DNA of 56,652 bases from an uncultured Clostridia bacterium (GTDB lineage: Bacteria > Bacillota > Clostridia > Oscillospirales > CAG-272): contig CANQWE010000001.1 of the NCBI GenBank assembly GCA_947627475.1, positions 71,069-127,720 of the forward strand. The letters run 5' to 3'. The notes under the pieces are model-generated. The model did no database searches. It worked only from the letters and a program-made list of their open reading frames with translations, and was not told where the DNA came from. Position 1 is the stretch's first letter; each line of letters starts with the position of its first letter. The translations under genes were made by a program, and so were the position numbers. This document shows positions 34,413-43,534 of the stretch, piece after piece.

Positions 34413-34493
34413 CTGCCGTAGAAATTTTTTGCAAGCGGCAGAAGCTTTCATAATCTTTCTCTTTGAGATATGCTCCTGCTTTTATTACGGCAG
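34413..34493 (-). promoter_or_regulatory. Leader with competing inverted repeats before the His-rich CobW gene
   Basis: On the minus strand CTGCCGTA (34493-34486) and CTGCCG (34441-34436) can each pair with TACGGCAG (34420-34413), which abuts the GGAGG ribosome site. The two pairings are mutually exclusive. No known riboswitch family was recognised. No consensus promoter was found in the 300-bp gap. Confidence 0.4.
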
Positions 34494-34552
34494 AAACACG
34501 TTTTTTTTGACTTTGCCCCATTGAAAGGTTGCGGAGAGAGTCGTCTGTTGTC

Positions 34553-34680
34553 ATCTCTCCCCCGACAGCTGCGCTGCCACCGCCCAAGCATCTTCCGCAC
34601 AGCCGCGTCAGAGGGGGCAAGACGCTGTCATCATAGGTGACTAAGGGGCAGTCCTTCTAACTCGCCTTTTGGGGACAGCG
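34553..34680. repeat. Degenerate R-family repeat region
   Basis: CTCCCCCGACAGCTGCGCTGCC and GTCAGAGGGGGCAAGACGCTGTC segments resemble the R element with palindromes partly decayed, in the gap between the CobW and glycosyltransferase genes. Confidence 0.45.
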
Positions 34681-34697
34681 TCTTTCTTTTTATGAAA

Positions 34698-35423
34698 TTA
34701 CAGCTTTCGCACACGTTTCTTTATTTTATGGATATCTCCCAGCATATGCAGAGCATCGCCTACAATATGGATTTTAGAATCCCGATGGTTGATGATTCGT
34801 ACGGGCATTTCCGTAAGAGGATATCCTTTCTTCTGGGCAATTTTAATCATTTCCAAGTCAAAGGAAAAGCCGTCGATGGTGCACAGAGAAAAGATTTCCC
34901 GGGCGCATGCCCCGTCAAAGCATTTGAATCCGCACTGGGAATCGGTCAGACGAAACCCGGCACACACGGCGATCACTTTAATATATATTTTCGACGCCAT
35001 GCGCCGCAGGGGAGTATACCCTGCGTATCCATCCCGCCTTAAATTGCGGGATCCCAAAACGATTTTGTCTCCGGCAAGGATTTTTTTTGCTGCCGATCCG
35101 ATCACGTCGGTACCATAGGCCAAATCGCAGTCTGTATAAAGAACGATATCCCCTGTGGAGGCCAGCACAGCTGTACGCACAGCCGCTCCCTTGCCCCGGT
35201 TCTTTTCGTATCCGATACACTGTACTCGGGCAAGTCCCTCTTTTTGTATGGCCATCTGCAAAGCCTTTCGGCTGCCGTCCGTAGATCCGTCGTCGCAAAA
35301 CAGGATTTCCCAGTCCAGACCCTGCCGGGTACAAAAGGCAGAAACGGCGCGGGAAAGGGCGTGAGCAGTGTCCACACAAATCTCACGTTCGTTATACATT
35401 GGGATACAAACGGAAAGTTTCAT
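34698..35423 (-). CDS. Family 2 glycosyltransferase (dolichyl/polyprenyl-phosphate type)
   Basis: Protein of 241 residues with a GT-A fold. The N terminus SVCIPMYNE, the first Asp block EILFCDDGSTDGS (about residues 39-51), RGKGAAVRTA, and the metal DxD-like LYTDCDLAYGTD (about 95-106) fit GT2 enzymes; 'SQCGFKCF' and 'GFSFDLEMI' near 160-190 are typical of the dolichyl-phosphate glucosyl/mannosyltransferase branch that makes polyprenyl-phosphate sugars. No C-terminal membrane helix is present. It follows the methyltransferase gene by 11 bp, so it belongs to the sortase operon. A lipid-linked sugar donor for surface glycans is a reasonable guess for its product. Confidence 0.9.
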   Translation of the reverse strand: MKLSVCIPMYNEREICVDTAHALSRAVSAFCTRQGLDWEILFCDDGSTDGSRKALQMAIQKEGLARVQCIGYEKNRGKGAAVRTAVLASTGDIVLYTDCDLAYGTDVIGSAAKKILAGDKIVLGSRNLRRDGYAGYTPLRRMASKIYIKVIAVCAGFRLTDSQCGFKCFDGACAREIFSLCTIDGFSFDLEMIKIAQKKGYPLTEMPVRIINHRDSKIHIVGDALHMLGDIHKIKKRVRKL

Positions 35424-35434
35424 AATTGCTCCAT

Positions 35435-36289
35435 TTATAAAGTCAGTACGGTGAAATCCACTTCCACCTTTACGGTCAGGCTCTCACAGGCCAGCAGCCG
35501 CTGTCTGCCTTCGCTGGGACAGCGATAGTAAAAGGGAGTCATGGCAAATAGGCAACGGATCGCATCCTGGTGTGGCAGATGGATCGCATAGGAAAGAGTC
35601 TCTTTGTGGGCGACCGCAAAGCCTGCCGGCATTTGTACCCCTTCTCCTACACGGGGCCGTCCATACAGCTGACAGCGCAGCTCCCACAGATGCTCCCGTC
35701 CGGCACAGGCCACGATCAACGCGCCACCCGGCTTTAATATCCGGGCCGCCTCGACACCTGGGATGGGGGCGAAAATACTATACACAAGATCTGCGCATTG
35801 GTCTTCCAGGGGCATGGCAAAAATATTGCCGGCGATAAATTGCACGCCGTCTATTCCCGCGGCTCTGGCAAGCTTGGCTCCTGCCGCCGCACCGCTTTTG
35901 GCGGCGTCTATGCCGATACCAAAACAGGACGCGCTGCCATCCGGCAGATTCCGGGCGATGTTGCAGGTGTGGTATCCTTCGCCGCAGCCCGCATCTACGA
36001 AAAATTTTTTTGGATCCTTGTCAGTCGCTTCTCCGCCCAGCCGGGCGGCCGTCTCGGATATGGGATCATACCATCCCCCGGAAAGAAACCGGCTGCGGCA
36101 GCGGAGCATTTCCTTGTCGTCCCCTGCCCGGGCATTGTTTTTCTTGCCGGGAGGCAGCAGATTCACATATCCGGCGGCGGATATATCATAGCAGTGCCGT
36201 CGCGCTCCCCTGCAGTATAGACTGGCTCCTTCTTTTGTCAGGAGCGTGCCGCATATGGGACAGATCAGATGGGCAAATGTTTCTCCCAT
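35435..36289 (-). CDS. RlmA-like 23S rRNA (guanine-N1)-methyltransferase
   Basis: SAM-dependent methyltransferase of 284 residues. An N-terminal zinc finger (CPICG at residues 10-14; C26 and HC at 32-33) is followed by YDISAAGYVNLLPPGKKNNARAGDDKEMLRCRSRFLSGGWYDP, the strong RlmA(I/II) family signature, then the SAM-binding FFVDAGCGEGYHTCNI loop and DLVYSIFAPIPGVEAARILKPGG. RlmA enzymes methylate N1 of G745 or G748 in 23S rRNA; the Gram-positive G748 type affects tylosin-class macrolides. Its ATG shares one base with the TGA of the sortase gene (TGATG), so translation is probably coupled. Exact target base is not decided. Confidence 0.88.
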   Translation of the reverse strand: MGETFAHLICPICGTLLTKEGASLYCRGARRHCYDISAAGYVNLLPPGKKNNARAGDDKEMLRCRSRFLSGGWYDPISETAARLGGEATDKDPKKFFVDAGCGEGYHTCNIARNLPDGSASCFGIGIDAAKSGAAAGAKLARAAGIDGVQFIAGNIFAMPLEDQCADLVYSIFAPIPGVEAARILKPGGALIVACAGREHLWELRCQLYGRPRVGEGVQMPAGFAVAHKETLSYAIHLPHQDAIRCLFAMTPFYYRCPSEGRQRLLACESLTVKVEVDFTVLTL

Positions 36290-37431
36290 CAGCTGACCGT
36301 CTCCACAAGCTTTGCATGGAGGGCGTATCTGCCATCCGGCGCACCGTTGGTGCAGGTGGAGAAGGTGATCATCGTATCCCCGGAGGAAAAGGTTGCGTCA
36401 GAGGGAAATTTGGAGTTGGACACCACTTCTTTTGCAAATTCTAAGAAGGAGGCCTCTGTACCAAATTCGGTACGGAAATACTGATAGTCGGCGGTGGTTT
36501 GATAAATGGATACCGGCTGATAAATATATACGCCGTCCATGGTATAGATATAAATTTTCGAGTTGTAGAACGTGTCTTCATTTAAAAATTTGGTCACGTC
36601 GTGGAACATCATAGATCCCGCCGCTACGTTATGTCCGTACAGGACTGCATTATAGTTGTCGGTGATCAGGTCTTTGGTAGTAAAGTCTAAGAAAATAGAT
36701 CCGATAGGCAGATAGTTGTGATTATAGGAGTGATCCAAATAGTAATCGTTGTCCGTACCCCGCAGGATGGGGTAATTGATCTTCGTGTTTTCCACAAAGA
36801 TCCATCCGTATACGTCGCTGTTGATTTCCCGCAGGGACGTAAGGCTGGCGCGCATCTGCTCCAGCTGCTGGTCGTATCCGGTATTGTTAGAAGCGCCGCC
36901 GTCTCCCCTTCCGGAGTTGATTCTGTCAAACAGGGACTGGAGGGCCGCATCGCCGGAAAGGCAGGCCAGCGTGTTGTTCCATGGATATGCGCCGGAGGCG
37001 TTTGTCTGACCGGGGATAAACAAATTGAAGTTCTCTGAGGCGTCGTCGTATATCTTGCCGCCCTCGATTTTGCCCCAAATGTTCTGGCCCAGCATAATCA
37101 GGCTGACCACAAGAATAGAGCCGAAAATTCCAAGCAGAGCCAGCTGCAAAATATTTGCCGCCTTGCTTCTTTTTTTCGGGGGCGTACTTTCTGTATCGGA
37201 CGCCGCAGCTTTTTTTGCCATAAGCTCCTCCCTGGTAATTGTATCTACAGACTGGGTAAAATCCTCCTGGGTAAAGTCTTTGCTGCGGGGGATTTCCACA
37301 TCCGGTGCAGGCATCATGATAGGATCATCGTCTGTCTCATGTATTTCGTGAACTGTTTCTGTGACAGAAGCAGTCTCCTCTGCCGGTTCATCCTGGATAG
37401 GCAGGGCTTTTTTCTTTTTCTTTTTGGACAT
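36289..37431 (-). CDS. Class B sortase
   Basis: Predicted 380-residue membrane transpeptidase. An acidic cytoplasmic N-terminal region of about 105 residues rich in Pro/Asp/Glu precedes a signal-anchor helix (about 110-130), then the sortase domain. Catalytic residues are the His in VLYGHNVAAGSMMFHDV, the Cys in MITFSTCTNG and the Arg in DGRYALHAKL, a class B pattern with the long insertion between His and Cys. Sortases attach proteins bearing a C-terminal sorting motif to the cell wall or to pili. The cohesin protein (PPQTGD motif) is a possible client; class B enzymes usually favour NPxTx motifs, so this is uncertain. Start at 37431 follows AAAGGAG. Confidence 0.93.
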   Translation of the reverse strand: MSKKKKKKALPIQDEPAEETASVTETVHEIHETDDDPIMMPAPDVEIPRSKDFTQEDFTQSVDTITREELMAKKAAASDTESTPPKKRSKAANILQLALLGIFGSILVVSLIMLGQNIWGKIEGGKIYDDASENFNLFIPGQTNASGAYPWNNTLACLSGDAALQSLFDRINSGRGDGGASNNTGYDQQLEQMRASLTSLREINSDVYGWIFVENTKINYPILRGTDNDYYLDHSYNHNYLPIGSIFLDFTTKDLITDNYNAVLYGHNVAAGSMMFHDVTKFLNEDTFYNSKIYIYTMDGVYIYQPVSIYQTTADYQYFRTEFGTEASFLEFAKEVVSNSKFPSDATFSSGDTMITFSTCTNGAPDGRYALHAKLVETVS

Positions 37432-37473
37432 GGCTGCTCCTTTCATTGGCATAAGGTAAAATACTACATCTTG

Positions 37474-37502
37474 ATTATAGCCCCTGCCCTCTGGAATTAC
37501 AA
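37474..37502 (-). promoter_or_regulatory. Sigma-A promoter of the sortase-rlmA-glycosyltransferase operon
   Basis: Minus-strand TTGTAA (37502-37497), 17-bp spacer, TATAAT (37479-37474), 43 bp before the sortase start. Confidence 0.78.
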
Positions 37503-37553
37503 TAAGAAATATGTAAACAATCCCGAAATTTTATAGTTTCTTTTCATTTTCCA

Positions 37554-37582
37554 TTGCAAAAGTGCCCTATTTCATGTACAAT
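37554..37582 (+). promoter_or_regulatory. Probable distal promoter of pth-mfd
   Basis: TTGCAA (37554-37559), 17-bp spacer, TACAAT (37577-37582). It would give a leader of about 310 nt before pth; divergent from the sortase promoter. Confidence 0.65.
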
Positions 37583-37734
37583 ATTACTCTGACAGAAAAA
37601 GTGCAGTCCCAGCAAATATGTGAAGGGAAGCGATAAGGACTCCCCTACCGCCGCTGACGTAATACCCAGCCTCTTGATATGACTGTGAAAGAGGCGTCCA
37701 GCAGCCTGCGTACAAGAGGATGGTGTATCCTCTC

Positions 37735-37785
37735 TAACGCCCCCTCATCAGAGGGGGCGCGCAGCGAGTCGGAGGGAGAGAAATG
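37735..37785 (+). repeat. R-family palindromic repeat within the pth leader
   Basis: GCCCCCTCATCAGAGGGGGC (8-bp arms, 4-nt loop) followed by GCGCAGCGAGTCGGAGGGA. A second hairpin CCCGCC...GGCGGG lies at 37838-37860. The rest of 37583-37897 shows no gene. Confidence 0.6.
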
Positions 37786-37897
37786 TAGATGTTCCATTTA
37801 TTCATTTGCCGGGACTGCTCCATAGAAACTACAGGCACCCGCCACGGCTTTCGAGGCGGGCTTGTTGCGTGTATAAAAGGCGGAAAGGAAACGGATC

Positions 37898-38566
37898 GTG
37901 GCAGATATTTTTGAACTGTTTAAAAAAATTGGGAGTGAGAAAAAGGAGCCGGCCGGTGCCCCTACCCATTTGATCGTGGGATTGGGCAATCCCGGATCGG
38001 AGTATATCCGAACCCGACACAACGCCGGCTTCATCGCTGCGGATCATATTGCCCGGCGGTGCGCTGCAGAGTGTACCCGGGTCCGATTCCACTCTATGAA
38101 TGCATCTGTTGAGATCGGCGGCCACCGGGTGCTGCTGATGAAGCCGCAAACCTTTATGAATCAGTCCGGGCAGGCAGTGGGGGAGGCGGCAGCCTTCTAT
38201 AAAATCCCGCCGGAGAATATCATTGTTTTGGTAGACGATATTTATTTGCCGCCGGGACGGATGCGGATCCGTGCCGGTGGAACAGACGGGGGACATAACG
38301 GCCTGAAGGATATTATTTATCATTTGGGCGCAGATACATTTCCCCGTATTCGTATCGGTGTGGGCGAAAAAAAGCAGGGGGATCTGGTAAGCTGGGTGCT
38401 GGGAAAGCTTGGCGACGCAGACCTGGAACAGATGGCCCCGTGCTTTGCGGCATGCTATGAGGCCGCTGCGCTGATTATGGATGGAAAACCGGAGGAGGCT
38501 ATGGGCCGTTTCAACGGTATGAAGCCTGCTCCTTCCCAAAAGACACAAGCGGAGTACGACACATGA
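37898..38566 (+). CDS. pth: Peptidyl-tRNA hydrolase
   Basis: Protein of 222 residues that frees tRNA from stalled peptidyl-tRNAs. Core motifs are LIVGLGNPGSEYIRTRHNAGF (about residues 25-45; catalytic His in TRHNAG), LLMKPQTFMNQSG, LVDDIYLPPGRMRIRAGGTDGGHNGL and FPRIRIGVG. It carries a 20-25-residue N-terminal extension compared with the minimal E. coli enzyme (ADIFELFKKIGSEKKEPAGAP), a form that I recall in other clostridia. The start is GTG at 37898 after GGAAAGGA. Its stop overlaps the mfd start by 4 bases, an arrangement conserved in Firmicutes. Confidence 0.95.
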   Translation: MADIFELFKKIGSEKKEPAGAPTHLIVGLGNPGSEYIRTRHNAGFIAADHIARRCAAECTRVRFHSMNASVEIGGHRVLLMKPQTFMNQSGQAVGEAAAFYKIPPENIIVLVDDIYLPPGRMRIRAGGTDGGHNGLKDIIYHLGADTFPRIRIGVGEKKQGDLVSWVLGKLGDADLEQMAPCFAACYEAAALIMDGKPEEAMGRFNGMKPAPSQKTQAEYDT

Positions 38567-41500
38567 ATCATCCAACACTTCTATTGCACGCTATGCGGGG
38601 CTGCAGGGAATATACAGCCCTTACCGACGCGGTGGCCGCATCCCGCCGCCGGGCGGTGCCGCGTCCCATTTGCGTCAACGGACTGTGCGAGGGCGCATCC
38701 CCTTTGTTTCTCGCCGCCCTGACTGCCGATGAGACGGCCGCATCCCGCCGGGTTCTCCTTTTGTATTCCAGCGACCGTGCCGCCGCGGACGCGGCTCTTC
38801 GTCTGTCGGATATGGGCATAACAGCATATCATTTTCCCGTACGGGACTATCAGTTTCACAATACCACTGCCTCTCGTGACTATGAGCAAGAAAGGCTTTT
38901 TGTACTGTCTGCCATGTTGTTTACCGAGGAGCCTATGGTAGTCTGTGCCACGGTGGAGGCCGTGCTGCAAACTACCGTCCCGCCGGAAGATCTGATCCAC
39001 CTCACCTATGTGGTGGATATGGACCGCCCCCTGGATACAGCCCGCCTGGCAGAAGTTTTGGTGCGGGGCGGGTACACCCGGGTAGAGCTGGTGGAGGGTC
39101 CCGGTCAGTTTGCAATGCGCGGAGGGATCATTGACGTATTTCCTCCTGCAAAGGCCCCTGTACGTATTGAACTGTTCGGAGACGAAATCGACCGGATGGG
39201 TCATTTTGATCCGGTCACCCAGCGATTTACCGAGTCAGTTCGGGAGCCGATCCGGATTCCTCCTGCAGGGGAGATTCCAGTCAGCGATCAGAGCAGGGAA
39301 CTGATTCGCGCCGCCTGTGAAAAACAGCTGAAAAAACTCCAGGGTACGGAAAATGCCCGGGCTATAGATATTCTAAAGGGTGAGCTTGCCTCTCTGGACA
39401 GCGGTGCATCCATTAGCTTTGCAGACAAGTATATTCCCCTGATTTATCCGGAGGCTTCCTGCTTCTTGGATTATTATGACGGCTTGGCTGTGCTGTGTGA
39501 CGCCGCTGCGGTTCATCAGCAGGCCCAGGCAGCGGAAATGCTCACCATGCAGACCCTGGAGGAAATGATCGGAGCAGGAGAGATGTATCATAAGGTGCGG
39601 GGCACCTATATCCATCCGTGGGCGCGGATGGAAAAGGCGCTGGAGGTGCTGCCCAGTATTCTGATGGATCCTTTTGCCCGCAGCCATCCGGGCCTTGTCC
39701 CCGGAGCGGAGTTTCACTTTGTCACCAGGCATATTCCTGCATATGGAGGGAACACCTCCCTGCTGCTGGAAGATCTCGCCCAGCTTGTGCAGGCAAAATA
39801 CCGCACAGCAGTGCTGTGTGCCAATGAAGCAGAAGGCAGAAACATTGCAGATATGCTTATGGGAGAGGGATATACCGCTGCCCTGTGGGACGGAGCTCTT
39901 ACCTTTTTTGACGGGGCGGGAGACCGTAAACCGATTGCTGTACTTTACGGAGAGGGGGACGCGGGCTTTGAACTGACCGGAGACCGGTTTGCTTTTTTGA
40001 ATTTTTCTGGAATACCGGGTGTGGCTGCCGGTAGAAGAGGGCGCAAAAAAAAGTCTGTGCCCAAAAAGAATCGGGAGGCGATTCTCTCCTACAGCGACCT
40101 GACCGAGGGGGATTATGTGGTCCATGAGGCGTATGGAATCGGTCTGTTTGAAGGCATCGAAAATCTGACCGTAGACGGCATGTCCCGGGACTATGTCAAG
40201 ATTAAATACGCAGGCACAGACCAGCTATTTTTGCCGGTGGACCAATTGGATCTGCTTTCTAAATATATCGGCGCCTCCGCCGAGGGGGGCACGGTGCGTC
40301 TTTCCAAAATGGGGGGCGCCGACTGGACAAGAGCCAAAAGCCGCGCCAGCGCCTCCGCTAAGGAGATGGCCAAGGAGCTGATCGAGCTGTACGCCCGTCG
40401 CAGGCGGGCGAGGGGGATTGCCTTTCCGCCCGAGGACGATATGGGGCGGCAGTTTGCGGCGGCCTTCCCCTATGAGGAAACGGACAGTCAGCTTTCTGCC
40501 ATCGCAGATGTAAAGCGGGACATGGAAGCGGAGTATCCCATGGATCGGATCGTGTGCGGAGACGTAGGATACGGAAAAACAGAAGTGGCACTGCGTGCGG
40601 CTTTCAAGGCAGTGTCCGGGGGATGCCAGGTGGCGATTTTGGTGCCTACCACCATTTTGGCCTATCAGCATTATCAAACAGCCCTCAGCCGGTTCCGGGG
40701 GTTTCCTGTTACGGTAGATATGCTGTCCCGGTTCCGGACGAAGGCCCAGCAGGCTGCGTCCCTCCGCCGGCTGCGCCGGGGCGAAACAGATATTGTCATC
40801 GGTACCCATCGGCTGATTTCCCAGGACATTGCATTTAAAAATTTGGGTCTTGTAATCGTAGACGAGGAGCAGCGCTTTGGAGTGGCCCAAAAGGAAAAGC
40901 TGAAGGAGACCGCCATCGGCGCGGATATGCTCACCTTAACTGCGACGCCCATTCCGCGGACGCTGAACATGGCAATGGGCGGCATATTGGATATGAGCGT
41001 CCTGGATGATGTGCCGGGGATGCGCTCTCCTGTGCAGACCTATGTGATGGAGCATGAAGACGGAATTCTGTATGAAGCCATCCGTCGGGAGCTGCGCCGG
41101 GGCGGGCAGGTATTTTACCTGAACAACAACGTGGAGTATTTGTATACCATTGCCGGCAAATTGGGACGGGCCATTCCCGAGGCCCGGTGCGCCGTGGCCC
41201 ACGGACGTATGGACCGGGACGAGCTGGAAGAAGTGTGGGAAGGACTGGTGCAGGGAGAAATCGATGTTCTGATCTGTACCACGATCATTGAAACCGGCGT
41301 AGATATTCCCAACGCAAATACCCTGATTATTGAAAATGCAGATCGGTTCGGCCTGTCCCAACTCCATCAGATCCGGGGCCGGGTAGGACGCTCCAGTCGC
41401 CGGGCATATGCGTATTTTACCTATCCTAAAATGAAGCAGCTGTCGGAGATTGCGGACAAACGGCTCCAGGCGATCCGGGAATATGCGGCTTTTGGGGCGG

Positions 41501-42111
41501 GATTTAAAATCGCCCTGCGGGATCTGGAAATCCGGGGCGCCGGCAATTTGCTGGGTGAGCAGCAGCACGGCCATATGGAAGCGGTAGGGTACGATATGTA
41601 TATCAAGCTTTTGGAAGAGGCGGTGCTGGAAGAAAAGGGCGAAGAGAAAAAAGCGCGGGTGGAATGTGCGGTCAATGTGCGCGCGGACGCCTATCTTCCC
41701 AAAAGCTATATCCGGGATCAGTCCCAGCGTATGGAGATGTATCGTAAGATCGCCAGAATCCAACGGGAGGAAGATTTCTCCGACATGATCGATGAGCTGT
41801 GCGACCGGTTTGGAGATCCGCCCAGAAGCGCGATGATGCTGTGTCGCATCGCCCTTTTACGGGGGCTGGGTATCCAGGCGGGAATGGAAAAAATCGAAGA
41901 GCGGGACAAAGAGCTACTTCTCCAGGGTAAAAGCCCGGACCTCACAGCGGTGCAGCAGCTTGCCGGCAAATATCCGGGGGCAATCCGCATGACCATCGGC
42001 GCCATGCCGGCCATTACGGTGAAAAAGCCCCGGGGCGCACAGACCGTAGACTTTTTGTGCGATTTGTTAACGGAATATATACAGTTTCTTCCGAAAGACG
42101 TACAGGAATAA
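38563..42111 (+). CDS. mfd: Transcription-repair coupling factor
   Basis: Protein of 1182 residues that removes stalled RNA polymerase from damaged DNA and recruits UvrA. N-terminal UvrB-like domains (about 1-340) include QFAMRGGIIDVFPP; the CarD-like RNA polymerase interaction domain (about 500-580) has DLTEGDYVVHEAYGIGLFEGI; the translocase has Walker A CGDVGYGKTEVALRAA (about 667-682), DEEQRFGVAQKEKLK (motif II), TLTATPIPRTLNMAM and QIRGRVGRSSRRAYAYF (motif VI); the TRCF C-terminal domain ends the protein. All helicase motifs look intact and the length is normal. Coupled to pth by a 4-bp overlap. Confidence 0.97.
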   Translation: MNHPTLLLHAMRGCREYTALTDAVAASRRRAVPRPICVNGLCEGASPLFLAALTADETAASRRVLLLYSSDRAAADAALRLSDMGITAYHFPVRDYQFHNTTASRDYEQERLFVLSAMLFTEEPMVVCATVEAVLQTTVPPEDLIHLTYVVDMDRPLDTARLAEVLVRGGYTRVELVEGPGQFAMRGGIIDVFPPAKAPVRIELFGDEIDRMGHFDPVTQRFTESVREPIRIPPAGEIPVSDQSRELIRAACEKQLKKLQGTENARAIDILKGELASLDSGASISFADKYIPLIYPEASCFLDYYDGLAVLCDAAAVHQQAQAAEMLTMQTLEEMIGAGEMYHKVRGTYIHPWARMEKALEVLPSILMDPFARSHPGLVPGAEFHFVTRHIPAYGGNTSLLLEDLAQLVQAKYRTAVLCANEAEGRNIADMLMGEGYTAALWDGALTFFDGAGDRKPIAVLYGEGDAGFELTGDRFAFLNFSGIPGVAAGRRGRKKKSVPKKNREAILSYSDLTEGDYVVHEAYGIGLFEGIENLTVDGMSRDYVKIKYAGTDQLFLPVDQLDLLSKYIGASAEGGTVRLSKMGGADWTRAKSRASASAKEMAKELIELYARRRRARGIAFPPEDDMGRQFAAAFPYEETDSQLSAIADVKRDMEAEYPMDRIVCGDVGYGKTEVALRAAFKAVSGGCQVAILVPTTILAYQHYQTALSRFRGFPVTVDMLSRFRTKAQQAASLRRLRRGETDIVIGTHRLISQDIAFKNLGLVIVDEEQRFGVAQKEKLKETAIGADMLTLTATPIPRTLNMAMGGILDMSVLDDVPGMRSPVQTYVMEHEDGILYEAIRRELRRGGQVFYLNNNVEYLYTIAGKLGRAIPEARCAVAHGRMDRDELEEVWEGLVQGEIDVLICTTIIETGVDIPNANTLIIENADRFGLSQLHQIRGRVGRSSRRAYAYFTYPKMKQLSEIADKRLQAIREYAAFGAGFKIALRDLEIRGAGNLLGEQQHGHMEAVGYDMYIKLLEEAVLEEKGEEKKARVECAVNVRADAYLPKSYIRDQSQRMEMYRKIARIQREEDFSDMIDELCDRFGDPPRSAMMLCRIALLRGLGIQAGMEKIEERDKELLLQGKSPDLTAVQQLAGKYPGAIRMTIGAMPAITVKKPRGAQTVDFLCDLLTEYIQFLPKDVQE

Positions 42112-42167
42112 GCGTTTTTGTATGATACAATAAAAAAGCGGGCCTGTCCGCAGAAAGGATGCCTTTT

Positions 42168-43280
42168 ATGAAACAAAGATATAAAAGTGTCGCGGCGTTG
42201 CTGGGCCTGCTTCTGTTCTTTACCGGCTGCCTGCAGGGGTGCGGCAAAGATTCCAGCCCGCCTGTGCTGACGCTGGGTGATGTATCGATCAGCGAAAATG
42301 TATATCATTACTGGGCCAGCACGTATAAAGGAGACTTTTTATACAGATACGAGGACGTAGAGAACACAGAGGACTTCTGGAATGGAGAGCTGATCGACGG
42401 AATGACCGCGGCAGAGTACTTTGACGCGGTGATTTTGGAAAATATTCAGTATACCCTGGTGTGTATGCAGCTATTTGAGGAGTACGGGCTGGTGATTTCC
42501 GCGTCGGAAAAGGAGAGCATTCAAAACCTTGTTTCCGATTATTTGAAGGAGTATGCCCAGGGCAATCGGAACCTGCTCAATCAGGCGCTGGGTGAATACG
42601 GGGTCAATATGGAGCTTTTAGAGAAAATCTATATTGACGACGCCAAGACCACCAAGGTATATGAATACCTGTATGGGGAAAACGGGCAGACGCCTATTGA
42701 TAATGCACAGATGGAGGCGTATTATCAGGAAAACTTTGTGCATTTGCAAATGATTTTTATCAACAATAAATATCGATATCAGACAGACAGCAGTGGAAAA
42801 TACATCACCGACGAGAATGGGCAGGCCGTCACCGAAGAGCTGGATGCGGATACAAAGGCACAGAAGGACGAGGCCATCCGAAAGGTGCAGGAGGGTATAA
42901 AGAACGGCATATCCTTTGGAGAACTGTACGAGACATATTCTGAGCTGAAGGCATATGAGAACGGATATTATTTCAGCAAGGGAACTACCTACGATGACCA
43001 GATCTATTATGATATTATACAGGAGGCGTTGAACATGGAGCCTCAAGAGACGGCGGTTGTGGAAGGAGACTACGGAACCTGTATTATCCAAAAGCTGGAG
43101 CTTGACCCGGGCGCATGGCAAGACAAGGAGAACTCTGATTTCTTTGATGAATTCCAGAATACTGTAGGGGATACAGTATTCCGGGAGTTTTTGCGGGAGC
43201 ATTTTGACGAGATCGAAGTGCATGAAGACGTCATCGCTTCTTACTCCATAGGGACGGTTACACCCAATTACACGTTTTAA
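42168..43280 (+). CDS. Lipoprotein with PrsA/SurA-like foldase features
   Basis: Predicted 370-residue lipoprotein. Signal peptide with lipobox FTGC (Cys near residue 21); N-terminal helical SurA-like region (about 30-170, LGDVSISENVYHYWAST...); a parvulin-like segment (about 180-310) beginning VHLQMIFINNKY and containing AIRKVQEGIKNGISFGELYETYSELKAYENGYYF, ending GTCIIQKLEL; C-terminal helix. PrsA-type proteins help secreted proteins fold outside the membrane. The parvulin region is short and irregular, so isomerase activity is doubtful. ATG 42168 is preferred over 42159 because AGAAAGGA is 8 bp upstream of it and overlaps the other. In Firmicutes a foldase gene after mfd is a common neighbour. 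Confidence 0.82.
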   Translation: MKQRYKSVAALLGLLLFFTGCLQGCGKDSSPPVLTLGDVSISENVYHYWASTYKGDFLYRYEDVENTEDFWNGELIDGMTAAEYFDAVILENIQYTLVCMQLFEEYGLVISASEKESIQNLVSDYLKEYAQGNRNLLNQALGEYGVNMELLEKIYIDDAKTTKVYEYLYGENGQTPIDNAQMEAYYQENFVHLQMIFINNKYRYQTDSSGKYITDENGQAVTEELDADTKAQKDEAIRKVQEGIKNGISFGELYETYSELKAYENGYYFSKGTTYDDQIYYDIIQEALNMEPQETAVVEGDYGTCIIQKLELDPGAWQDKENSDFFDEFQNTVGDTVFREFLREHFDEIEVHEDVIASYSIGTVTPNYTF

Positions 43281-43310
43281 CAAGAGGGGCTTACCAGCCC
43301 CTCTTGTTCA
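43279..43310 (+). terminator. Intrinsic terminator after the foldase lipoprotein gene
   Basis: CAAGAGGGGCT / AGCCCCTCTTG, 11-bp stem, loop TACC, short T-rich tail. Confidence 0.75.
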
Positions 43311-43467
43311 TTTATGAGATGGAGAAGATTATTCTCCCCTTATTTTATGCTGCAGCCTTTCTCCCCCATCTTTTGTCTAATACAAAATCTGCCTCTGCTG
43401 GCAAGGGGCTGTTTAAGGATTGTATGAATCCCTTGCAAAAGGCCTCAGCGGAGGACTTAGAGAATTG

Positions 43468-43490
43468 TCAGCGATAGCTGACGGATGGGT
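43468..43490 (+). repeat. Partial R-family repeat
   Basis: GTCAGCGATAGCTGAC followed by GGATGGG, the second half of the R element. With degenerate C/G-run segments at 43370-43420 it fills the 225 bp between the terminator and the GntR promoter. Confidence 0.5.
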
Positions 43491-43534
43491 TATCGGCCAT
43501 GAAGTGCCTTTCAAATTTATTTTAAAAAAAGGGG

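Noticed and set aside
36289..37431. Sortase B as the dedicated anchor enzyme for the cohesin protein
   Set aside because: Not rejected outright but not claimed: class B sortases usually prefer NPxTx motifs, and the genes are 28 kb apart in separate operons.
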